From assembly GCA_903892515.1 (NCBI GenBank), contig CAITIS010000020.1:1-64000 (forward strand): DNA of 64,000 nt. Reading direction: 5' to 3'. Below the pieces are notes generated by a model, which searched no databases, was not told the origin of the DNA, and saw nothing but the letters and a program-made list of their open reading frames with translations. This document shows, piece by piece, positions 1-8,600 of the stretch (the first letter of the stretch is position 1; each line of letters begins with the position of its first letter). Source of the DNA: an uncultured Planctomycetota bacterium (lineage in GTDB: Bacteria > Planctomycetota > Phycisphaerae > SM23-33). Position numbers and translations under genes: made by a program.

Positions 1-258
1 ACGCTGTTTGCCCAGGATGCACGGCACCACCTCCACGCCCAGCTCCACCAGCGCTCGATAGCACTGCGCGCCGTCGAGGATGACATACCCATCGCCTTCG
101 GGGTAGACCACCAGCGGCTCGATGAGACCGACCGCCTTGATACTGGCAACGATGCGGTCGTATTCCCGCTTGGTGACTTTCCGATCGCGCAGTGGCTGCA
201 GACGCGTCACGGGAACATCAATGCCGACGGAGTCCTTAATGGAATCGCTCTGGTTCAT
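1..258 (-). CDS. ParB-like nuclease-domain protein, C-terminus cut by window edge
   Basis: The first 86 codons are visible. They contain the N-terminal half of a ParB/Srx fold: a segment VTRLQPLRDRKVTKREYDRI, then LIEPLVVYPEGDGYVILDGA followed by a CYRAL-ELGVEVVPC stretch, which matches the ParB pattern of a (D/E)G-x-x-R-x-x-A helix and a hydrophobic strand. The start ATG overlaps the stop of the next gene upstream (ATGA), so the two are translationally coupled. Members of this family bind DNA or act as CTP switches or nucleases. Here the protein belongs to a cassette with a RepB-like protein and a serine recombinase rather than with a ParA ATPase. Family assignment is good; the role is unknown because the C-terminus is missing. 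Confidence 0.75.
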   Translation of the reverse strand, partial: MNQSDSIKDSVGIDVPVTRLQPLRDRKVTKREYDRIVASIKAVGLIEPLVVYPEGDGYVILDGAQCYRALVELGVEVVPCILGKQR

Positions 259-1166
259 GCTGGGGTTCCTTCCTGCTGGGCCGCGTGGGCGGCAACGTTA
301 TACTTGCCGGCGAGTTCGGGCCGCTTGTCGAGCTTCTCGGCCGACAGGAGCCCCATGAACGCCGCGTCCTGCCACAGTGCCCCCAGCCCGTCCAGTAGCG
401 TGTATAGGCGGCTCTCTTTGCCATGGGCTTCCCGGGCAAAGGAGTCTTTGGCCTCCGTGGCCGTGGTGATGTCCTGCGTCAGCGTCGCGACCGTGTATTC
501 CTCGGGCCCCGTCCCTTTGCGTTTGCGCCCGTCCAGGCGAGCACTGATGATGGCGCGGGCGCGGGCGAAGTTGCTGCTGTTGACGATCCCCTGGTCAAAG
601 GCGTCCATGAGCACGTTCTGGATCGTCGCATCATCAGCCCCCGCGACCAGCACGGCGAACGAGATCGGGAATACGTCCTGCTCGACGCCTTGAATCAGCC
701 GATCCTCGCCGTTTTCCACCAGCCGGATGTACTGGCGGATGTATTCCACGCTCCGGCAGGCGATCTTGGCGATCTTCTCGAATCCCCAGCCCTCGTCGTG
801 AAGGGCCTTGAGTTCCCGCGCGAAATACATGGTGCCCGGGCGCGTGCGGGCCAGGTTCTCCACGAGCGACTCCAGGTATGCCTGCTTGCGGCTGCAGGTG
901 ACGACCTCGGCCCGGATGTGGGTTCTGTCCAGGCGCTGGTGGGCGATCAGGCGGCCCTCGCCGCAGATCAATTCGTAGAAGCCGTCCTTGGCCAGGAACT
1001 TGTCGTTCACGCGGATGTCCTTGATCTGCCCGATGGCATCGATGCTCTGGACATTCAGGGCAAACTGGCCCTCGTCACGGGTGCGAGAGTTGATCACCCG
1101 AATCTTGTCCACGGGAATCATCTCTCGGCGGCGGTCCTTCATCAGTCGAATCGGTGCATGTGCCAT
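255..1166 (-). CDS. ParB/RepB-type DNA-binding protein with RepB C-terminal-like region
   Basis: A 303-residue protein. The N-terminal ParB-like domain (about residues 15-95) has IPVDKIRVINSRTRDE and a domain core YELICGEGRLIAHQRLDRT with the G-E-G-R motif typical of ParB. It is followed by a helix-turn-helix-like segment (FEKIAKIACRSVEYIRQYI, about residues 130-150). The C-terminal half, with a TLTQDITTATEAKDSFAREA helix, resembles the RepB plasmid-partition C-terminal family. The gene abuts the recombinase with no gap and overlaps the following ParB-like gene by four bases, so all three form one transcription unit. No ParA is present, so partition of a plasmid is unlikely. A regulatory or accessory role for the recombinase is an inference. 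Confidence 0.8.
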   Translation of the reverse strand: MAHAPIRLMKDRRREMIPVDKIRVINSRTRDEGQFALNVQSIDAIGQIKDIRVNDKFLAKDGFYELICGEGRLIAHQRLDRTHIRAEVVTCSRKQAYLESLVENLARTRPGTMYFARELKALHDEGWGFEKIAKIACRSVEYIRQYIRLVENGEDRLIQGVEQDVFPISFAVLVAGADDATIQNVLMDAFDQGIVNSSNFARARAIISARLDGRKRKGTGPEEYTVATLTQDITTATEAKDSFAREAHGKESRLYTLLDGLGALWQDAAFMGLLSAEKLDKRPELAGKYNVAAHAAQQEGTPA

Positions 1167-2708
1167 TTATGACCTCGCTAGTTTGAAGATGAACTCCAGT
1201 CCGGTGTGCCCGTACAGGTCCAGAGGCGTCTCGGACGAGCCAAAGACGCGGATGCCCTGGTCGCGCACCAAGAGGCGCGGCAGCGCAACATAGCCCAGGA
1301 TCTGTGGCCCCTCGCTGGAGGAGACCGGCACCCCCAGCGTAATGTCCACGACGCCGCGTAAGTCCGGCCGGAAGTACCAATACTGGCTGTAACCATACGG
1401 CACAGGTACCGAGGGCTGGATCAGTACGGTGAACTTGCCGTTGACCACAAGGAAGTCGTCATAGCTATCGACCTGCTCCACAACCTTACGCAGCAGCCCC
1501 TCGACCTGCGTGCGGACTTCGGCGGCCGCGGCGCGGAAGAGTTGCTGGTAAGCGGCGTCCAGCGAGCGGAAGTGGGTGTTGTACGTAGAAGGCGACGGGG
1601 CCAGTTCGTCAGCACTGATCAGTGAGGGGCGCAGGAAGCCATGCTCGCGGTGCAGGCGTTCGAGGTGCTGGAGCATGGTTTCCGGGGCGTAGCGCAGCGC
1701 CGCCTGCGCCAAAATGGCCTGGGCGCGGTCGAAGATGGCCTGATCAACCAGGCAAGCCAGTGCCCCCGGCGTCTTGACCCACACCGTCACCGGGTTGCGG
1801 CGCGTGGGCGTCATGAGCTTGCTGGTGGTCTTGTTGTAAACCAACGTGCCGGCGTACATGACGTTTGTCAGAATCCGACGGACTTTGCCGACGTTCCACG
1901 CACCGCCTCGCGCGGAATGCAGCCCTTCCGCGTTGAGTTGTGCGGCGATCTCCTCCAAGCCTTGACCGGCATCGATGAACTCGCTGAAGATGCGGCGCAC
2001 CGTCCGCACCTGCTCTTCCGGCCCCAGCGTCAGCGTGACCCGCTGGTTGGCGATGCCTTTCTTCTGGTGGGGTTCCAGAATGTGCAGGGGCTTGTGGGCC
2101 TCGTCCAACAGCAACCGATCAAAGCCATACGGCGGCTTGCCGCCGTTCCAATACCCCTGTTGCGCAATCTTGATGCAGCCGTGATAGACCCTTCGGCTCA
2201 GGTCGTTGCTGAACTGCGCCGCCCGGAAACGTTCAAACTGCAGGTAGACCGGATAGAGCGGGTCATCGGGGCGCGGCATGCCCAATGTCGTGTAGACCAC
2301 CTGTTTCTTGTGCTTCTTGACCTCGGCGCAGTACGTGGCCGACAGGTCGATGTCCTGAAACCGACCCCAACGGCTGACGTCCAGGCAGAGTACAAAGTCA
2401 AAATCCTCACGCTTCTTGACCCAGTTCTCCATCATGTCGCTGAAGCCATCGCGGCCCTCAGCCGTCAGGCCGGACTTCCCGCGGTCGGCAAACTCGTGAA
2501 TGATGTCGATACCGTTGTCCTTGGCCCATTCCAGGATCATCTCCTGCTGGATGGCCACGGAGTTCTCCTGACGGTCGCGCGCAGAATGTCGATAGTACGC
2601 CACGCCGCGGAAGCGTGGCGCTGGCGGCGCGGCCGCTTCTTCCTTGGCCCACCAAGGACGTTGATTACCGTTGCCCATCAATGCCTCGATGACCTGGTGG
2701 TTCGACAC
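1167..2708 (-). CDS. Large serine recombinase (resolvase/invertase family)
   Basis: A 513-residue protein. The catalytic resolvase domain spans about residues 33-190, with the nucleophile serine in YYRHSARDRQ (Ser42) and conserved LDVSRWGRF and GKSGLTAEGR segments. The recombinase DNA-binding domain follows (NGGKPPYGFDRLLL and GGAWNVGKVRRILTNVMYAG, about 200-300). Large serine recombinases catalyse site-specific DNA integration, excision or inversion through a 5'-phosphoserine intermediate. The C-terminal 130 residues lack an obvious Cys-rich zinc ribbon or long coiled coil and instead end in a beta-rich segment, which is unusual. It is the first gene of an operon with two ParB/RepB-like proteins. 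Attachment sites were not found. Confidence 0.88.
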   Translation of the reverse strand: MSNHQVIEALMGNGNQRPWWAKEEAAAPPAPRFRGVAYYRHSARDRQENSVAIQQEMILEWAKDNGIDIIHEFADRGKSGLTAEGRDGFSDMMENWVKKREDFDFVLCLDVSRWGRFQDIDLSATYCAEVKKHKKQVVYTTLGMPRPDDPLYPVYLQFERFRAAQFSNDLSRRVYHGCIKIAQQGYWNGGKPPYGFDRLLLDEAHKPLHILEPHQKKGIANQRVTLTLGPEEQVRTVRRIFSEFIDAGQGLEEIAAQLNAEGLHSARGGAWNVGKVRRILTNVMYAGTLVYNKTTSKLMTPTRRNPVTVWVKTPGALACLVDQAIFDRAQAILAQAALRYAPETMLQHLERLHREHGFLRPSLISADELAPSPSTYNTHFRSLDAAYQQLFRAAAAEVRTQVEGLLRKVVEQVDSYDDFLVVNGKFTVLIQPSVPVPYGYSQYWYFRPDLRGVVDITLGVPVSSSEGPQILGYVALPRLLVRDQGIRVFGSSETPLDLYGHTGLEFIFKLARS

Positions 2709-2810
2709 TCCGCTACCGGCTACGCGCCGTGAACGGAGACGACATCCACGATCATCGCGAGGGAGTATGCGCTAGACCTGTGACGTCCTGTGAGACATCG
2801 CTGTGACGTT

Positions 2811-3299
2811 TCAGTGACGCGGCGCTGCGGACAGATTGAGCATGTAGCGGCCGCGATGGCCGGCAATGGCGTCGGCCAGGTCGCCCATGCCGCCCTGACG
2901 GAGTTTTACACGCAGACGCCGCACACCCGCCCGCAGGAGAGCTGTGTCCGCGAACTCATCGTCCCATATCTCCTGAAGGAGATCGAGGTGCGTAATGTAC
3001 TGATTGGGGCAACGCGCCAGGCGGGCCAGCAGCCAAAAGCCTTGAGTATGGCCCAGGTGCAGGGTTCTGCCTCTCCAGATGACCGAGAGCGTGGCCTCGT
3101 CCAGCAGCGGCCGTTGCTGAGTTTTCACTCCGCTCCGCCGGCGCCCATTGCCGTTAGCGTCGGGCCTGCCATCGGCGGCGGCGTCGGTCTCATCGCGTGC
3201 TATTTCGCTGATCTCCTTGGTACACAGCGCGGCCCTCATGAGGCTTTCGCTCAGTTGGCGACTAAGGATGCTAAGCTTGCGAACCTTCTCCGGGGTCAT
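2811..3299 (-). CDS. OmpR/PhoB-type winged-helix DNA-binding protein
   Basis: A 162-residue protein when started at the ATG at 3299, which has a GGAGG ribosome-binding site five bases upstream. A longer reading frame extends to 3470, but its starts lack such a site. The C-terminal 90 residues form a winged helix like the effector domain of OmpR-type regulators (DEATLSVIWRGRTLHLGHTQ, then HLDLLQEIWDDE and LLRAGVRRLRVKLRQ). There is no receiver domain; the first 60 residues are a helical region followed by a charged linker. The gene lies 102 bp upstream of the serine recombinase on the same strand, so it may regulate that cassette. The 102-bp gap contains TGTGACG repeats (around 2778-2820). Confidence 0.7.
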   Translation of the reverse strand: MTPEKVRKLSILSRQLSESLMRAALCTKEISEIARDETDAAADGRPDANGNGRRRSGVKTQQRPLLDEATLSVIWRGRTLHLGHTQGFWLLARLARCPNQYITHLDLLQEIWDDEFADTALLRAGVRRLRVKLRQGGMGDLADAIAGHRGRYMLNLSAAPRH

Positions 3300-3661
3300 A
3301 GAGGCCTCCGTTCGGCCGCAGATGACCTGGCCTCCAAGCCTGAACCGGCCCGTTGTGCTCAGGTGCGACATAGCATGCGCGGGGCGAAATCCGCTGGGCC
3401 TCTGTTCTGGGCCATCAGAACCTTCGGCGATACGAATCGCCTCGTTCCGCATCACGCGCCCGGCAATCACAATGTTCAGCGAAGCCGGCGCGGCGGGGCG
3501 ACCGCAACGCGCTGGAGATGATTAAGGCAAGAGCACTGCCAGACCGGCGAACTGGCCCCGTAGTGGGAAGGAAGTGCTCAGAGTGCCCGCCGGTGTTGCG
3601 ATTTCCACGACCGAAACGCCTCCCGGCCGACTCGTCGGGCTTGTCGCGGGCACTTCAACGA
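3300..3661. other. Gene-poor gap between winged-helix gene and fic
   Basis: The 362 bp between the winged-helix start and the fic stop hold no reading frame I can support. The part next to 3299 is the 5' region of the winged-helix gene. I see no convincing promoter, terminator or repeat. Confidence 0.4.
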
Positions 3662-4831
3662 TCATGGCCGCGGCAGCGGCTCCGTGCCCTCGTCCAGCAC
3701 CTTTATGTACTGCGCGTAAGCGTACAGGCGGTCGCGCCGCTTGCCGGTGATCTCGTGGACGACCTTCATCTTCTCCAGAGCTTCGACGGCGGAGCGAGCC
3801 GTTGGCGCTGTCACTTTCAAGCTCTCGGCCGCCAGGGGGATGGATAGAATCGGCTTGCGCTGAAGAAGCTGATGGACGCGATGCACGGTGCCGGCTTGGC
3901 GGCCCAGCGTCTCGATCTTCTGCCGATTCTTGTCGAACAGGGCCAGGATCGCCTTTGCCGTGTCGGCCGCCTGCTGCGCCGTATCGCGGATGCCTTCCAG
4001 GAAGAACCGCAGCCAAGCCAGCCAGTCACCCTTGAGCCGGACGTTCTGAAGCAGTTCGTAGTACGCCTGCCTGTGCTGCTTGAAGTAGAGGGACAGATAC
4101 AGCAGCGGTTCCTGTAGCGCGCCCTCGGCGCACAGGATCAACGTGGTCAGCAACCGGCCCAGACGCCCATTGCCATCCAGGAACGGGTGGATCGTCTCGA
4201 ATTGCACATGTGCCATCGCCGCCTTGACCAGCACCGGCGTCCGTCTGGGCTGATCGTGCAGGAACTTCTCCAGGTTCCCCATGCAGTCCATGACTTGTTC
4301 CCACGGCGGGGGCACGTAGGCCGCGTTGCCCGGCCGCGTGCCGCCGATCCAGTTCTGGCTGCGCCGGAATTCTCCGGGGGTTTGATGACTGCCGCGCCCC
4401 TTGGCCATCAAGACGGCGTGCATCTCTTTGATCAGGCGCAGCGAGAGCGGAAAACCGTCCTTGCGAATCCGCCGCAAGCCGTGGTTCATCGCTGCCACAT
4501 AGTTCGACACTTCCTGCACGTCGTCGATGGGCACGCCGGGCGCCAGGTGACTTTCGTGCAGCACCAGGTCTGCGAAGGATGATTGCGTGCCCTCGATCTG
4601 CGACGACAGCAAGGCCTCCTTGCGGACGTAACCGTACAGGAAGACGGATGAATCCGGCAAAAGCGTCGTCAGGCCATCCAGCCGCCCCAGCGATCGGTTG
4701 GCCTGCTCCATCAAGTCCTGGTCGGTCTCGTTCAGTACCAGCGGCGGCTCGGGCGGCAGGGGCGCGGGCACGAACGCCTGGAACGCCTCGCCGGCCGTCG
4801 AGCACTTCACGTAAGTCCCGGTCGCTTTCAT
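3662..4831 (-). CDS. Fic family protein (AMP-transferase) with N-terminal inhibitory motif
   Basis: A 389-residue Fic protein, a family that usually AMPylates target proteins. The catalytic motif HPFLDGNGRLGR (about residues 211-222) is complete: His for deprotonation, Asp/Asn-Gly for Mg2+ and Arg for ATP. An inhibitory helix motif S-x-x-x-E-G is present at SSQIEGTQSS (about residues 76-85), as in class II Fic proteins. The last 70 residues look like a winged helix (TAPTARSAVEALEKMKVVHE). An AAGGAG site lies seven bases before the ATG. Upstream are tandem 27-bp palindromes, so self-repression through the C-terminal winged helix is a reasonable inference. It could be a stand-alone regulator or a defence or toxin component. 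Confidence 0.9.
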   Translation of the reverse strand: MKATGTYVKCSTAGEAFQAFVPAPLPPEPPLVLNETDQDLMEQANRSLGRLDGLTTLLPDSSVFLYGYVRKEALLSSQIEGTQSSFADLVLHESHLAPGVPIDDVQEVSNYVAAMNHGLRRIRKDGFPLSLRLIKEMHAVLMAKGRGSHQTPGEFRRSQNWIGGTRPGNAAYVPPPWEQVMDCMGNLEKFLHDQPRRTPVLVKAAMAHVQFETIHPFLDGNGRLGRLLTTLILCAEGALQEPLLYLSLYFKQHRQAYYELLQNVRLKGDWLAWLRFFLEGIRDTAQQAADTAKAILALFDKNRQKIETLGRQAGTVHRVHQLLQRKPILSIPLAAESLKVTAPTARSAVEALEKMKVVHEITGKRRDRLYAYAQYIKVLDEGTEPLPRP

Positions 4832-4855
4832 CCCGGTTCTCCTTGGGAAAGGATG

Positions 4856-4936
4856 CTTTCCTAGCCAAATCGGCTAAGAAAGAATACGGCGTTAGCCTTT
4901 CTTAGTCAAACGGAATAAGAAAGCGGTCTTTCTTAT
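4856..4936. promoter_or_regulatory. Tandem palindromic operator array upstream of fic
   Basis: Five copies of a 9-mer CTTTCTTAG or its complement alternate in orientation: 4856-4864, 4874-4882, 4897-4905, 4915-4923 and 4928-4936. The first four form two imperfect 27-bp palindromes (4856-4882 and 4897-4923), each with 11-bp arms and a 5-bp centre. The palindrome centres are 41 bp apart, close to four helical turns. The last two 9-mers form a tighter palindrome with a 4-bp centre. The array starts 25 bp upstream of the fic start codon, so it covers the expected promoter region. Confidence 0.7.
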
Positions 4937-5570
4937 CCGGCGGTCACCGATTCATGCTTCGCGTCGTCTGCATTATCGCCCTGGATCAAGAGAGACGTTA
5001 CGTGATGAAGGGGTCGCACCACTCAAAAGGGGCAACAAATCCTGTCCGCTGCAGGTAGGGTACACCCCAGTCAATCCTTTTCCTGTCGTGAACGTCAGCG
5101 CCGAAAGCCCGGCTTTGGTTCCCTCGCTTCCGCCACTTCGAATTGCGACTTTGGCCCCGGCGTGGTAGGCTGGCTTCAGTAGGCTATCTGCGGAAGTTAG
5201 GTCGCAGGGGCAGTTGAAAGAAGGGGTACGCCACGCGCCTCCGCGCTATTGGGCATCTGTTCGAGGCCGAGGACGAGAGCCAGGCCTGGCCGGCGCTGCA
5301 TGATGCCATCCGTGCGGCGCGGAGGGCGTACCAGCAGCACGGCGCGATGCCGGATTTCCCGGCGCTGGCCCAGCGGATCGCGGCGGGCTGCATGACCTGA
5401 TCCAGAAAATATGGCAATTTTTTCACTGACATACAGATGACAGCGACTTGGGGTAGGATGCCAGGCAGTAGCGTCCTAAGTAACTTTGGCAGAATGCGTT
5501 ACGATTATTAGCCAAATGGGTGTCGCACCGCCGCCAAAATCATACCCACAACTACCTCGCGTGAAAATTA
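4937..5570. other. Intergenic stretch with one gene remnant
   Basis: This stretch separates the divergent fic gene and the defence operon. Apart from the short decayed frame at 5218-5400, described separately, I see no gene, RNA or strong repeat in it. Confidence 0.4.
5218..5400 (+). pseudogene. C-terminal gene remnant of unknown family
   Basis: An open stretch of 60 codons runs from just after an in-frame stop to a TGA at 5398-5400. It has no usable start codon near its 5' end. Its composition is protein-like: an acidic LFEAEDESQAW segment, a helix ending in RAARRAYQQHG, and a final FPALAQRIAAGCMT. This looks like the C-terminus of a gene whose 5' part was lost when neighbouring DNA was inserted or deleted. 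I do not recognise the family. Confidence 0.3.
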
Positions 5571-5598
5571 TTGACGCCGATATAACACATGCTATACT
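5571..5598 (+). promoter_or_regulatory. Sigma-70-type promoter of the defence operon
   Basis: TTGACG (5571-5576) and TATACT (5593-5598) are separated by 16 bp and match the -35/-10 consensus at five of six positions each. The predicted transcript starts near 5605, about 48 nt before the helicase ATG. No other strong promoter lies between fic and the operon. Confidence 0.6.
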
Positions 5599-5652
5599 TA
5601 CCGCAGTTTGGTCCAGGTGAGCTTGTCTGGACCGCCCGAACTGAGGAATGGC

Positions 5653-8600
5653 ATGGCCCTTGAAACTTCATCTTCGGCTCTCCCGACCGACTACCCCACG
5701 CGGATCAAACAGTTCCGCGCCCGCCTGGGCCTCACGCAGGTTGAGTTGGCGGCGCGCCTGGGCGTCTCGTTCGCCACGGTGAATCGTTGGGAGAACGGCC
5801 AGACCCAACCCTCGCCGCTGTCGTGGTCGCAGTTGCGGCGGATGGATGAAGGCGGTTCATCCGTCGCGCCCACGGCGCGGCCCACCGCCAAGCCCGTCAT
5901 CGATTTCACCGCGTCGCCGGACGTGGTCCGCGCGCTGGCCGAGGGCGAACGGTTGTCGTTCGGCCACATGTTCAACCCCGCGTTCGCCACGGAGATCTCG
6001 CAGATCGATCCGCTGCCGCACCAGCGCCTGGCTGTTTACGACCACATGCTCAAGCAGACCCCGCTGCGGTTCCTCCTGGCCGACGACGCCGGTGCGGGCA
6101 AGACCATCATGTCCGGCCTCTACATCCGCGAGATGAAGGCGCGGCGGCTGCTCAAGCGCGTGCTGATCATTCCGCCCGCGGGCCTGGTGGGCAACTGGCA
6201 ACGTGAACTGGCGACCCTCTTCAGCCTTCAGTTCGACATCCTCAGCGGCGCGGACGCCAAGAACGCCAACCCGTTCGTCGGCCCCGGCAGCGACTGTGTG
6301 ATCGTCAGCGTGGACACGCTCTCCGGGCCGAAGATGTTTGCCCGCCTCAAGGAAGCGTCGGTGGTGCCCTATGACTTGGTGATCTTCGACGAGGCCCACA
6401 AGCTCTCGGCCGATCGGGACCGTGACCTGCGGGTCCGCAAGACGGATCGCTACCGCCTGGCCGAGGCGATTGCCGGCGTCAGCGGGCTGGACGAGGGGTG
6501 GACGCTGCCGTGGGCGGCGCACCACCTGCTGCTGCTCACCGCCACGCCGCACCAGGGCAAGGACTACCCTTATTACGCCCTGTGGCGGTTGCTCGAACCC
6601 GAGGTGCTTTCGACCCCCGACGCCTTCGGCGAATACCCGCCCGAGCGCCGCGCTTTGCATTTCATCCGCCGCACCAAGGAGGAGATGGTCTTCCTCAACG
6701 GCAAGCCGCTGTATCCGAAACGCATGTCCGACACCCTGGGCTACGACCTGACCCAAGGCCCCGTCAGCGAGCAGACGCTCTATGACGAGACCACCGAGTA
6801 CATGCGGCACGTCTACAACCGCGCCAAGATGCTCAACCGCTCGGCGGCGCGGCTAGCCATGAGCGTGTTGCAGCGCCGGCTGGCCAGTTCGACCTTTGCC
6901 CTCCTGCGGTCGTTCGAGCGTCGGATCGGGAAACTCGATGATCTGATCAGCCAGGTCCAGGAGGGCCGCTTGACGATGGAGCAACTTATTACGCTCCAGC
7001 GCCGGCTGGCCGAGGAAGAGGATGTCCTGGACAGCAAGACCGCCGACGACGAGACCACGGAGAATGGGCGGGAAGAAAACGAAACGTCCGAGGAGAACCT
7101 GCTGGCGGGCGTGATCGCCGCCTCGCTGGGCGACCTCATTGCCGAGCGGGAACAGGTCGTTGGCTTGCGCAAGCTGGCGCAAGCGGTCTACCACCTCGGG
7201 GCCGAATCCAAGTTCGAGAAACTGCGGGAGATTCTGGCCGACCCCAAGTTCGTCGGCGAGAAGTTCATCGTCTTCACCGAACACCGCGACACGCTCAACT
7301 TCCTGGTCCAGCGCCTCGGCGGCATGGGCTACACCGGCCAGATCGCCCAAATCCACGGCGGGATGCACTACACCGAGCGGCAGGAACAGGTCGAGCGCTT
7401 CCGCCAACCCTCCGATGACGGCGGCGCGCGATTCATGCTCTGCACCGACGCCGCTGCCGAGGGCATCAACCTCCAATTCTGCTGGCTCATGATCAATTAC
7501 GACGTGCCGTGGAATCCCGCGCGTCTCGAACAGCGTATGGGCCGCATCCACCGCTACGGACAGAAGCACGACCCCGTGGTCATTCTCAACCTCGTGGCCC
7601 CCAAGACGCGCGAAGGCCTGGTCCTCAAGGTGCTGCTCGACAAGCTGGAGGCCATCCGCAAGGAACTCAAGAGCGACAAGGTCTTCGACTCCATCGGCCG
7701 CATGTTCGAGGGCGTCTCGATCAAGCAGTACATGGAGCAGGCCGTCGAGGGCGACGCCGCTGCCGTGGCGCGCGTTCTCGATGGGAAGCTCACGAAAGAA
7801 CAGGTCGAAGCGCTGGAGGCCAAGGACAAGGTTCTCTTCGGCACCGGCGGCGATGTGGCCACGCAACTCCCGCGCATGCGTGAAGATCTGGAACGGGAAG
7901 CCTTCTGCCGTCTGCTGCCCGGATACGTCCGCCAATTCATCGAGAACGCCGCGCCGCTGGTGGACATCGAGATCGAGGGCGACTGGGATGGTTGTTTCAC
8001 GCTCCGGCCCGCCGTCCCTGGCGCGGTCGATCCGCTGCTGCATACCTTGGAGATGTACCCGGCCAAGCAGCGCAACTGCCTGACTGTCGTCCGACCGGAG
8101 AAGAACGACGCGGCCATCTGGATGCACCCTGGCGAGCCGGTGTTCGAGCAATTCCGCGTCGTCGTCAGCGACCGCCTGGGCGACCAGGCCCTGCGTGGAG
8201 CGGTGTTTGTCGATCCCACGGCCGAGAAGCCCTATCTATTCCACCTGGCGCTGGTGAACGTCGTGCGCCGTGCCGACGCGGACATTTCCGATCTGGCCAC
8301 GGAGGATGTGCTGGACTGCCGCCTCGTGGGCGTGAAACAATTGGAGGGGTCCGAGGTCACGCTGTGCCCGGTGGAACACCTGCTCTTGCTCCGAGGCGGG
8401 CATGGCCTCCCGGCGGCGGCGCAGCGGCTGGCGGTGGTTGCCGAAAAGCTCCATGCCCAGGCCAACGCCTTCCTGGTCGAACGGATCGCCCGTGGAATGG
8501 CTGTCGAGCGCCGCGATGCGCTCCTGGCCACGCTCCCGGATCGGGAACAGTTCATCCGCCGGGGCTTCGACTTCCAGGAGGCGGAACTGGCGGCGGCGCG

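Noticed and set aside
1641-2732. Long plus-strand open frame opposite the serine recombinase
   Set aside because: It mirrors the recombinase in reverse and has no domain or ribosome-binding site; high GC content keeps antisense frames open.
5608-5652. TTG start extending the helicase by 15 residues
   Set aside because: The ATG at 5653 has a GAGGA site at good spacing, and the extension precedes it without such a site and lies next to the predicted transcription start.
6853-8151. 432-codon minus-strand frame opposite the helicase
   Set aside because: Antisense shadow; the plus-strand frame carries all helicase motifs.
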